Below, one piece after another: positions 4,808 to 12,038 of a stretch of 16,894 nucleotides of DNA. A program made the position numbers and the translations under genes. Each line of letters begins with the position of its first letter. Position 1 is the stretch's first letter. This DNA comes from JBGOUV01 sp041477815 (GTDB taxonomy: Bacteria > Acidobacteriota > Terriglobia > Bryobacterales > JACQDG01): the NCBI GenBank assembly GCA_041477815.1, contig JBGOUV010000109.1:1-16894 (forward strand), given 5' to 3'. The notes under the pieces were generated by a model. That model searched no databases. It worked only from the letters and a program-made list of their open reading frames with translations, and had not been told where the DNA came from.

Positions 4808-6805
4808 ATGCGTGCACGGATGGCAGGTTTCCTCGCCTTGGTCTGCCTGCCGGCCTGGGCCCAAGAGGCCTCGCCGGACCGGATCGTCGCCGAATGGATG
4901 CTGCGCATGGGAGGCAGCGTGGTCCTCGAAGGACAGCGCCGTCCCATCTCCGACCTGGCCGAACTGCCGGTTTCCGATTTCCGCATCCACACCTTGAACT
5001 TCAGCGGCATCACCCAGTGGGGGACTGCGCTCCAAGAGGAGTTGAAGCGGTTGCCGCCGCTGCCGCACGTCAAGGAACTCTACGTCAACGGGCGCCTCTG
5101 GTACGATCAGCCGGTCACGCTGGTCCAGTCGACCATGGCGTTGTTCGCCGGGGCCACCGAGCTTGAGAAGCTGGTGTTGAGCAAGCCGGTTCAAACCTAT
5201 ATTCCTTTCGATGACACCGTTCTCCAGGGTCTCCAGCCGCTGACCAAACTGCAGGAGCTGCGGGTGCACCAGACGCGCATCCCCGGCGCCGCCCTGTCGC
5301 AGTTCAAGCTGAAGCACCTCGATCTCAACTACGACCGCACCTTCAATGACCAGGGCATGAGCAGTCTGAAACCCATGACGGCGCTGTCGAAGCTTTACTT
5401 GCGCGGCACGTCAATTACGGACGCCGGGCTCGGGAACCTCTCGGAGCTGACGGGCCTGACGGAGCTCGATCTGGCCGACACGGGGATTTCCGACGTTGGG
5501 CTCTCCCACCTGGCGGGACTGACCAAGCTGCGGCGGCTGAATCTACGGGCCTCCAATGTGACCGACGCCGGACTCGAGGCTCTGCGCGGCATGGCCGACC
5601 TGGAAGAGGTCAGCCTGTATCGCACCAAGGTGTCGAACGCCGGTCTGGCCAAGCTGGGGCATCTGAAGAATCTGCGGGCGCTCGATCTTCGCTACAGCCG
5701 GACCACGGCGGCCGGGGTCCGGGAACTGGTGGCCGGTATCCCGCGCTGCAAGGTGCTGGTGCAGGAGGCGGCAGGCCGGGACCCGCAGCGCGCCGTGGAA
5801 GCCGCGGCGGTGGCCGGCAAAGGCGAGCCGGCGATCGCGGAATGGCTGCGCGCGATCGGCGGGAAGGTCGAGATGCGCCAGGGGCACGTGGTGGGGCTCT
5901 CGCTGAAGTCGACTACCATCACCGACCGGGAGCTGGCCCTGCTCTCGAAACTGCCCCAACTCGCCGAGCTGAATCTGCGGGATACGGAGATCAGCGACGT
6001 GGGGGCCGCCCGCCTCTCGGCGGTGAGCTCGCTCGAAAAGCTGGATCTGGGCTACACGCTGCTCTCCGATAGCGCGCTCGAGAAGCTGGCGTCATTGGTA
6101 AATCTCAATACTCTCTACCTGGGCAGTACCTTGGTAGAAGGACCGGGCCTCGCCGCGCTCGCCGGCCTCGCCGGCCTGCGCGAGCTCAACCTCGAAAACA
6201 CGCCTCTGCGGAATGAAGGTCTGGCGCACCTCGCCAAGCTGACCGGCCTGGCGGGACTGTCGCTCCGGCATACGGATGTTACGGACCAGGGCATGCCGGG
6301 CTTGGCCGGCCTGAAGAACCTGAAGCGGCTCGATCTGAAGGGCGTGGACATCGGCGACGACGGGTTGAAGAATCTGTCCGGTCTGGTGCAGCTCGAAGCG
6401 CTCGATCTGAGCTTCGGCCGTTTCACCTCGGCCGGGTTGAAAGCACTGGCTGGGCTTGTGGAACTCAAGAGCCTTCGCCTGGATCAGACCCGGGTGACCG
6501 ACGCCACCATGGAATGGGTCGGGCAACTGGCCAAGCTGGAGACGTTGAGCCTGGAATACACCACGGTGGGCGATGCCGGGTTCGCCAAGCTGGGCGGGCT
6601 CAGCGCCCTGGCGGAGCTGCGCCTGGACCATACCGACATCACCGACGCCGCAGCGAAAATGCTGGCCGGCCTCGGGCGCCTGCGCTATCTGGACCTGTAT
6701 CATACGTTGATCTCGGAACAGGGTTTCGAGAGCCTGAAGAAGGCGCTCCCCGGGTGCCGGATCAACTGGAGCCTCAACTCCACCAAGCGGGAGCGGAGAA
6801 CTTGA
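4808..6805 (+). CDS. Secreted leucine-rich repeat protein with two fused LRR units
   Basis: A 665-residue protein starts at ATG 4808 behind a good Shine-Dalgarno, with a signal peptide at residues 1-19 (cut near PAWAQ). The mature part is almost all 24-residue bacterial LRRs of the form LxxLxLxxTxITDxGLxxLxxL. There are about seven in the first block (roughly 145-315) and about twelve in the second (roughly 360-650). Each block opens with the same cap, W-x4-G-G-x-V (Trp30/Gly35-Gly36 and Trp346/Gly351-Gly352), and closes with P-x-C-x-V/I (Cys314, Cys650). The protein therefore looks like two whole LRR units joined by an Ala/Glu-rich linker (about 322-340). Known: LRR solenoids bind proteins or glycans; no catalytic motif is present. 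It is first in a four-gene operon and overlaps the next gene by 4 bp. Confidence 0.88.
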   Translation: MRARMAGFLALVCLPAWAQEASPDRIVAEWMLRMGGSVVLEGQRRPISDLAELPVSDFRIHTLNFSGITQWGTALQEELKRLPPLPHVKELYVNGRLWYDQPVTLVQSTMALFAGATELEKLVLSKPVQTYIPFDDTVLQGLQPLTKLQELRVHQTRIPGAALSQFKLKHLDLNYDRTFNDQGMSSLKPMTALSKLYLRGTSITDAGLGNLSELTGLTELDLADTGISDVGLSHLAGLTKLRRLNLRASNVTDAGLEALRGMADLEEVSLYRTKVSNAGLAKLGHLKNLRALDLRYSRTTAAGVRELVAGIPRCKVLVQEAAGRDPQRAVEAAAVAGKGEPAIAEWLRAIGGKVEMRQGHVVGLSLKSTTITDRELALLSKLPQLAELNLRDTEISDVGAARLSAVSSLEKLDLGYTLLSDSALEKLASLVNLNTLYLGSTLVEGPGLAALAGLAGLRELNLENTPLRNEGLAHLAKLTGLAGLSLRHTDVTDQGMPGLAGLKNLKRLDLKGVDIGDDGLKNLSGLVQLEALDLSFGRFTSAGLKALAGLVELKSLRLDQTRVTDATMEWVGQLAKLETLSLEYTTVGDAGFAKLGGLSALAELRLDHTDITDAAAKMLAGLGRLRYLDLYHTLISEQGFESLKKALPGCRINWSLNSTKRERRT

Positions 6806-7926
6806 AGAACCTCGCGATCGTATTGCTGGCGGCGGGAGTGTGGAGCGCGCAGGGAGCCGACGTGGCCCAGTGGATTGAAGCGCAGGGCGGCGAGGTGGTC
6901 CGGGGTCCCGACGGGGCGATCGTCGAAGTGTCGCTGGCGCGTACCTGGGCCACCGACAGCGACGTCGAGCGCGTCGCCGAGATTGCGGGGCTCCGGCGGC
7001 TGGATCTTTCGTTCACCTACGTGACCGACCGGGGCATCGAACGTCTCCAGCAATTGCAGCAATTGGAGGAGCTGACCCTGAACACCGCGGAATTCATCAC
7101 CGACGCGGCTATCTCCTACCTGCGGGCGAATCGCCGGCTGCGCAAGCTGGTTCTGCGCGGCACCGATATCACCGACATCAGCCTGCCCTACATCGCCGAG
7201 CTGACCGCCCTGCGCTCGCTCGATCTCAGCCATACTATGCTCGGCGATGGCGGGCTCGAAAGCCTGCCTGCCCTCACTGAGCTCGAAGAGCTCGACCTCG
7301 GGGCCACCAGGATCAGCGGGGTCAACCTCAACTTTCTCAAGCTCCTTCCGAAACTCCGGAAACTGAGCTTCAACGGGATTCAACGGCGCAACGGCGGCGC
7401 CTGCTGGACGCCCCTGATCACCGATCTGGACCTGGATACGATCTCGCTGCTGACGGGTCTGGAGGACCTGAACCTCGGCGTCGGCATGAGTCTCGGCAGA
7501 AGCGGCACCGCCGGGGGAGGCGAAAGAAACTGTCGCGTGTCCGGCGGAATCAAGCTGACCGATCTGGGTCTGGCCAAGCTGGCCAAACTGAAGAATCTGC
7601 GGCGCCTGGACTTCAGCGGCGCCAAAATCACTTCCGCCGGCCTGGAAGCGCTGCGCAATCTGCCGCAGCTCGAGCGCCTCAGCCTGTGGAACTGCACGGC
7701 CCTCGATGACGCGGCGGGACCGCGCTTGGCGGCGCTTCCCAACCTGGTGAACCTCGATCTCTCGTACACCTCCACGGGGGACGCTACGCTCGGGCGGCTG
7801 GCATCGCTCCCGCGTCTGAAGGTCCTGTACCTGACCGACACCCAGGTGGGCCCGGCGGCGGTGGAGGCCTTCCGCAAGCAGAAGCCGGCCACCTTCGTGT
7901 CCTGGGCTAAACTGGCTAAACTGTGA
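6802..7926 (+). CDS. Secreted leucine-rich repeat protein, single unit with cysteine-bearing insertion
   Basis: A 374-residue protein. The start is taken as TTG 6802, in a TTGA overlap with the previous stop and behind GGGAG/GGAG sites. It gives a clean signal peptide (MKNLAIVLLAAGVWSAQG). The frame is open further upstream, but that part lies inside the previous gene. The mature part begins with the W-x4-G-G-x-V cap (Trp24, Gly29-Gly30), followed by about ten TD-type LRRs of 24 residues, and ends with a PATFVSW cap in which the cysteine seen in its neighbour is lost. Residues about 195-250 break the repeat rhythm with a Gly/Ser-rich insertion flanked by Cys201 and Cys244, which could pair in the periplasm. 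It is probably a paralogue of the upstream protein. The 4-bp overlap with the cytochrome gene suggests a shared task. Confidence 0.85.
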   Translation: MKNLAIVLLAAGVWSAQGADVAQWIEAQGGEVVRGPDGAIVEVSLARTWATDSDVERVAEIAGLRRLDLSFTYVTDRGIERLQQLQQLEELTLNTAEFITDAAISYLRANRRLRKLVLRGTDITDISLPYIAELTALRSLDLSHTMLGDGGLESLPALTELEELDLGATRISGVNLNFLKLLPKLRKLSFNGIQRRNGGACWTPLITDLDLDTISLLTGLEDLNLGVGMSLGRSGTAGGGERNCRVSGGIKLTDLGLAKLAKLKNLRRLDFSGAKITSAGLEALRNLPQLERLSLWNCTALDDAAGPRLAALPNLVNLDLSYTSTGDATLGRLASLPRLKVLYLTDTQVGPAAVEAFRKQKPATFVSWAKLAKL

Positions 7927-9899
7927 CCGTTCGAATCTCGATGGCGTTGCTCGCCCTGACCGGGACCCAGCTCGGGGCCACCGATCCTGCGTTCTTCGCG
8001 GCTAACCTCTACCCGATCCTGGAAGCCGCGCAGTGCCGCGGCTGTCATGCGCGCGACGGCGTGGCCTCGGCGACGCGGTTGCACTTTCCCGAGAAGGACG
8101 CCGGCCGGGATCAGGTTCAGATCTTCGGACTGTCCCTGGCGCCGCTGGTGGATCGCGACAATCCCTCGAAATCCCTGTTGCTCCTCAAACCGACCAATCG
8201 CCTCAAACACACTGGCGGCGAGCGCGTACCGCCGGGCTCGGCGGAGGAAAAGGTCCTGATCCAGTGGGTGGAGTATCTGGCCTCGAGCTCGGATGACCTT
8301 TTGGCCGCCGCCCGGCGCCGCCTAGGTGACGCCGGGGGGAGCGCTCAGCCCAATCAGTTGGTCCGCCGCCTGACGCACAGCCAGTACAACAACACGGTGC
8401 GGGATCTGCTGGGCGATTACAGCCGGCCGGCGCAGCGTTTCACACCCGAAGACTACGTGGACGGGTTCAAGAACCAGTTGCGCCATCAAGGTATGCCGCC
8501 GCTGCTGGTCGAAACCTACAGCAGCGCCGCCGAGAAGGTCGCCCTCAACGCGTTCCGCGCCGGCGACGTCAACGGGCTGATCCCGTGCAAGACCACGGAC
8601 GTGCCGTGCCGGGATCGGTTTGTACGGTCGTTTGGACTGCGCGCCTTCCGCCGGCCTCTGCGCGAAGCGGAGTTTCAGCGCTACGCGGCGGCGTTCAGCG
8701 TCCAGGCCCGCGCCACGGGCAAGTTCCTGGAGGGGGCGCGCGCCGTCGTGGAGGCGATGCTGCAGTCGCCGAAATTCCTTTTCCACGTCGAGGCGGGGCC
8801 GGACGGACGCTCCGTCGATTACGCCATCGCCAGCAGGCTCTCCTATTTGCTGTGGGATACCATGCCCGACCGGAGCCTGCTGGACGCCGCCGCCCGAGGC
8901 GACCTGCGAAGCGCGGGGGGACGGGAGCGCGCGGCCCGCCGGATGCTCGACAATCCGGCCGCCGGGCAGGCGCTCGATGAGTTCTTCCACCAGTGGCTGC
9001 GCTTCGATCGCGTGCTGAATGCGACCAAGGAGAGGCGCCGCTTCCCCGAGTTCTCGTCGGAGCTGGCCGCCGCGATGGTGGAAGAGACGCGGCGCTTGCT
9101 CCAGCACCTGGTCTGGAACGACAAGAACTTCCTGGAGCTGCTTACCGCCGATTATGGGTTCGTGAGCTCGGACCTGGCCACGCTCTACAAGCTCCCCGCC
9201 CCGCCGGGCCAGTTCGAGTTGACGCCGTTTCCCGCCAGAACGCGCCGCGCCGGATTGCTGGGGCAGGGATCGTTTCTGATCTCCACCGCCGGACCGCAGG
9301 AAACCTCGCCCACGGCGCGCGGCATCTTCGTTCGCGAACAACTGCTCTGCCAGCACGTGCCCCCGCCGCCGGCCAACGTAAACACGACACTGCCCGATCC
9401 CACCGAAGAGAAGCCGCTCACCCGCCGCCAGCGCCTGGCCGCGCACGTCGAGAATCCGGTGTGCTCGTCCTGCCATCGGTTGATGGACCCGATCGGGTTC
9501 GGGCTCGAGAATTTCGACGCCATCGGACGCTGGCGCGACAAAGAGACGATTCTCATCAGCAACTCCGAGAGCGAGCGGGCGCCGGCCAAGAAAGTCGATC
9601 TGGCGCTCGAAGTGGGGGGCGAGATCGCGGGGCTTCCGAACTCCGCGTTCTCCGATTCCCGGCAACTGGGGCGCATTCTGGCGGACAGCCCGGTGTGCCA
9701 GGAGTGCGTCGTGCGGCAGATCTTCCGCTATGCGTACGGGCGTCTGGAGACGCCTGCGGACCAGGAAACCATCCGCCAGCTTTACGGGACCTTCCGGGAT
9801 TCCGGGTTCCACTTCAGAGATTTGTTGATCGGGTTGGTCGGGTCGCCTGAATTTCTCCGCGGTTTGGGTGTAGACTCTAGACAGACGCCCAGGAGGTAG
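7923..9899 (+). CDS. DUF1592-type multi-domain c-type cytochrome protein
   Basis: A 658-residue protein starts at GTG 7923 in a GTGA overlap with the LRR gene. It has a weak export signal (1-19) and then a planctomycete-type cytochrome domain with heme motif CRGCH (Cys38, Cys41, His42). Next come DUF1587 (from about 145, LTHSQYNNTVRDLLG), DUF1595 (about 228-290, RAFRRPL), DUF1592 (about 270-400, LQSPKFLFHVE and SRLSYLLWDTMPD), DUF1588 (about 437-538, with GPQETSPTARG and a second heme-type motif CSSCH at 514-518) and DUF1585 (about 578-643, RQIFRYAYGR). This is the standard domain order. At the first heme the usual MPP ligand region reads VPP, so the sixth ligand may be the His of KHTGG. Known: the family is secreted and probably redox-active, with no proven substrate. 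The next gene, a DUF1552 protein, is its usual partner. Confidence 0.93.
   Translation: MTVRISMALLALTGTQLGATDPAFFAANLYPILEAAQCRGCHARDGVASATRLHFPEKDAGRDQVQIFGLSLAPLVDRDNPSKSLLLLKPTNRLKHTGGERVPPGSAEEKVLIQWVEYLASSSDDLLAAARRRLGDAGGSAQPNQLVRRLTHSQYNNTVRDLLGDYSRPAQRFTPEDYVDGFKNQLRHQGMPPLLVETYSSAAEKVALNAFRAGDVNGLIPCKTTDVPCRDRFVRSFGLRAFRRPLREAEFQRYAAAFSVQARATGKFLEGARAVVEAMLQSPKFLFHVEAGPDGRSVDYAIASRLSYLLWDTMPDRSLLDAAARGDLRSAGGRERAARRMLDNPAAGQALDEFFHQWLRFDRVLNATKERRRFPEFSSELAAAMVEETRRLLQHLVWNDKNFLELLTADYGFVSSDLATLYKLPAPPGQFELTPFPARTRRAGLLGQGSFLISTAGPQETSPTARGIFVREQLLCQHVPPPPANVNTTLPDPTEEKPLTRRQRLAAHVENPVCSSCHRLMDPIGFGLENFDAIGRWRDKETILISNSESERAPAKKVDLALEVGGEIAGLPNSAFSDSRQLGRILADSPVCQECVVRQIFRYAYGRLETPADQETIRQLYGTFRDSGFHFRDLLIGLVGSPEFLRGLGVDSRQTPRR
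9891..9896 (+). promoter_or_regulatory. Strong ribosome-binding site for the DUF1552 gene
   Basis: A perfect AGGAGG occupies the last two sense codons of the cytochrome gene, five bases before ATG 9902. It fixes the start and implies that the two genes are translated from one message. Confidence 0.75.
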
Positions 9900-9901
9900 G
9901 G

Positions 9902-11194
9902 ATGGCACTCAGCAGACGCAGGTTCTTGCGGTCGGTTGGCCTGACCGGCGCGGCGGCGCGGGTGGGACTGCCGCCGCTGGCGGCCATGTTCAACTCCAAC
10001 GGCACGGCCTACGCTGCCGCTCCGGCCAAGAACGCGGGGGGGCCGATCGAAAAGCGGTTCCTCGTCTGGTTCAACGGCAACGGCATCCCGGAGCGCTACT
10101 GGATTCCCGCCGAGACAGGCCCGGATTTCGAGCTGACGCCATGTCTGGCCCCGCTGCAGCCGGTGCGGGACTACGTCCACGTCATCAGCGGCATCGACAA
10201 TGTGGCGGCGCGGCTCAACGGACAGGGCAACGGCCACTTCAGCGCTCTCTGCGGCTTGATGACCGGCCTGCCTTTCAATGGCCGTGGCGCGACCGGCCCT
10301 TCGATTGACCACCTGCTCGGCCAGAAGATCGGCTCCAAGTCGCGCTTCCACTCCCTGCAGATCGGCGTGGCCCAGGAATCCCACGGCGAGATGGTGCACC
10401 GCAACATGAGCTGGGCGGGCTACGAGCGCGCGCTGCCTCCGGAGCTGATTCCGCAGAACCTGTTTGACCGGCTATTCGGGGTGAAGAATCAGAGCTGGGT
10501 AGGGCGGAAGAAGAGCGTTTTGGACCTGGTTTCGAGCGATGTCGGCGATCTCACGCCGGCGCTCGGCCAAGCGGACCGCCATCGCCTGGACGAGCACCTG
10601 ACTTCGGTGCGGGATCTGGAGCGGGCCATCGCCAGCCTGCCTCCCGACTACGGCAAGAACCTCAAGGAGCCCGAGGACATCACCGATTTGACGGACTATC
10701 CGCGCATCGCGAAGATCCAGTCCGATCTGCTGGTCCACGCCTTCGCCTCCGGCCAGACCCGCGTGGCGGCCTACATGCTGACCAAGTGTCAGAGTCTGAC
10801 CCGTTTCCCCTGGCTGGGACTCGCCGGCAACCGGCACCACGATTACACCCACAACAACGCCGGATCGCCCCAGCAGCAGCGCATCCTGCGCGACATCTGC
10901 CGCTGGCACGTCGAGGAGTTCGCGTACCTGCTGGAACGGATGAAATCCATACCGGAGGGGGCCGGGAACCTCCTGGATAACACCTGCTGCGTGTTCGTCC
11001 ACGAGCACGCCGAAGCGAATTCGCACAAGTGCAACGGTCTGGCCGTCCTGCTGGCCGGAGGCGGGATGAAGGGCGGCCTGCACACCAAGTCCCACAACGG
11101 CATCGGCGACGTCTACCTGACCATCGCCGAAGAGGTTCTCAAGACGCCACTCGAATTCCCCACCGCCGCCGAGAAGATGAGCGTGATCGTTTAA
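9902..11194 (+). CDS. Tat-exported DUF1552 protein
   Basis: A 430-residue protein has a twin-arginine signal: SRRRFLR at residues 4-10 followed by a mild hydrophobic stretch to about residue 32. The export route implies it folds, perhaps with a cofactor, before crossing the membrane. The body fits DUF1552 throughout: KRFLVWFNGNGIPERYW near residue 55, HVISGIDN, GHFSALCGLMTG, TGPSIDHLLGQKIG and RFHSLQIG. A long C-terminal part follows with NRHHDYTH, CRWHVEEFAYLLERM and VFVHEHAE. Known: these proteins co-occur with DUF1592 cytochrome proteins in planctomycetes and acidobacteria and resemble DUF1501, of the alkaline phosphatase-like type; activity is unknown. The many His, Asp and Glu residues would suit a metal site. 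It is last in the operon. No terminator hairpin follows. Confidence 0.92.
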   Translation: MALSRRRFLRSVGLTGAAARVGLPPLAAMFNSNGTAYAAAPAKNAGGPIEKRFLVWFNGNGIPERYWIPAETGPDFELTPCLAPLQPVRDYVHVISGIDNVAARLNGQGNGHFSALCGLMTGLPFNGRGATGPSIDHLLGQKIGSKSRFHSLQIGVAQESHGEMVHRNMSWAGYERALPPELIPQNLFDRLFGVKNQSWVGRKKSVLDLVSSDVGDLTPALGQADRHRLDEHLTSVRDLERAIASLPPDYGKNLKEPEDITDLTDYPRIAKIQSDLLVHAFASGQTRVAAYMLTKCQSLTRFPWLGLAGNRHHDYTHNNAGSPQQQRILRDICRWHVEEFAYLLERMKSIPEGAGNLLDNTCCVFVHEHAEANSHKCNGLAVLLAGGGMKGGLHTKSHNGIGDVYLTIAEEVLKTPLEFPTAAEKMSVIV

Positions 11195-11268
11195 GCCACT
11201 ACCTCCTTCGGGCAGGGTTGACGAGGGATCTAATAGCAGCATCCACCCAAAAGCGGATAGATGCTTAT

Positions 11269-11556
11269 ATGAGGAGGAGCGCCGCGTCCGAGCCCGCAAC
11301 CACCCGTCTGACCATTACCTGGTCCAAACAGGCCGATCATGCTTTGCGCTCCTTTCTGGGCGCCAAGGGTATGCGAAAGGGCGACATTTCGAAATTCATC
11401 GAGGAAGCCGTCCGCTGGCGCATCTTTCATCAGACCGTTCGCGAAGCCCGCGAAGCTTTCGCCGACGTTTCCCCGGAGGAGCTCCAGAAGATGATTGACG
11501 CGGCCGTCGAAGACGTCCGCGCCAGACACTATAGAGAGCGCGCCAAACAGGCCTGA
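11269..11556 (+). CDS. Ribbon-helix-helix-like antitoxin
   Basis: A 95-residue protein starts at ATG 11269. After a short leader it has a strand TTRLTITWSKQ followed by two helices (ADHALRSFLGAKG, KGDISKFIEEAVRWRI), the layout of a ribbon-helix-helix DNA-binding domain in which the strand enters the DNA groove. The C-terminal half is an acidic helix (SPEELQKMIDAAVEDVRARH), probably the toxin-binding part. It ends in TGATG, overlapping the PIN gene by one base. Known: such antitoxins block a PIN nuclease and repress their own operon. The start is not certain: there is no Shine-Dalgarno before this ATG, GAGGAGG falls just inside the gene, and the frame stays open upstream. It lies 74 bp after the DUF1552 stop. 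Confidence 0.75.
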   Translation: MRRSAASEPATTRLTITWSKQADHALRSFLGAKGMRKGDISKFIEEAVRWRIFHQTVREAREAFADVSPEELQKMIDAAVEDVRARHYRERAKQA

Positions 11557-11996
11557 TGCGCCTGATCCTCGATACCAACATCCTGCTCTCCGCCCTTCTC
11601 TCGCCTCTGGGCGCACCGGCAAGACTTCTGGACGCCTGGGAGCGCAAGACGTTCACGCTCGTGGCCTGTGACGCGCTCATCGCGGAACTCCGCGAGGTAG
11701 TTGGACGGCCGTTTTTCCGGGCGAGACTTCGCGCCAGTGCGGCCGAGTTGCTGGCGGCGGACCTTCGGGACTTCTCTTTTTTTTGCCGGGATCTGCCCTC
11801 CGGCCCCGTCGCGCCGGACCCCAAGGACAGTCACCTGCTCGCGATGGCGGGAGCCAGCCAGGCCGAGTTCCTGGTGACCGGCGACAAGGAACTCCTCTCC
11901 CTGAAGCAACACCAATCCACTCGGACTATTACTCCCGCCGCGATGATCGAGCTGCTGAAGGAAGCTGAGAGCGGCGAACCACGGGAGGCCAACTGA
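11556..11996 (+). CDS. PIN-domain toxin (VapC-like ribonuclease)
   Basis: A 146-residue protein with the complete acidic centre of a PIN nuclease: Asp6 in LILDTNILLSAL, Glu44 in ALIAELREVV, Asp91 in DPKDSHLLAMA and Asp110 in LVTGDKELL. The layout fits the group annotated as putative toxin-antitoxin toxin, PIN family. Known: these acids bind Mg/Mn and the enzymes cut RNA, often tRNA or rRNA; the target here cannot be read. The start is fixed by the TGATG overlap with the antitoxin. A run of eight T at 11777-11784 inside the gene encodes Ser-Phe-Phe and could slip. The gene is convergent with the GMC oxidoreductase gene, 42 bp away, with no obvious terminator between them. Confidence 0.9.
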   Translation: MRLILDTNILLSALLSPLGAPARLLDAWERKTFTLVACDALIAELREVVGRPFFRARLRASAAELLAADLRDFSFFCRDLPSGPVAPDPKDSHLLAMAGASQAEFLVTGDKELLSLKQHQSTRTITPAAMIELLKEAESGEPREAN

Positions 11997-12038
11997 CTGA
12001 CTCTCCCTGCCCTGTTTGCCCCCGCCGCGCCCGCCATC

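Noticed and set aside
6514..6801. Upstream extension of the second LRR frame
   Set aside because: It overlaps the LRR coding region of the first gene in another frame and would bury the clear signal peptide that begins at TTG 6802.
7048..7065. Tandem CAGCAATTG repeat in the second LRR gene
   Set aside because: Only two 9-bp copies encoding LQQLQQL inside a repeat protein; expected from the LRR pattern.
8322..9908. A 528-codon minus-strand open frame opposite the DUF1592 gene
   Set aside because: Arg/Gln/Glu-rich shadow of a gene with five recognisable domains.
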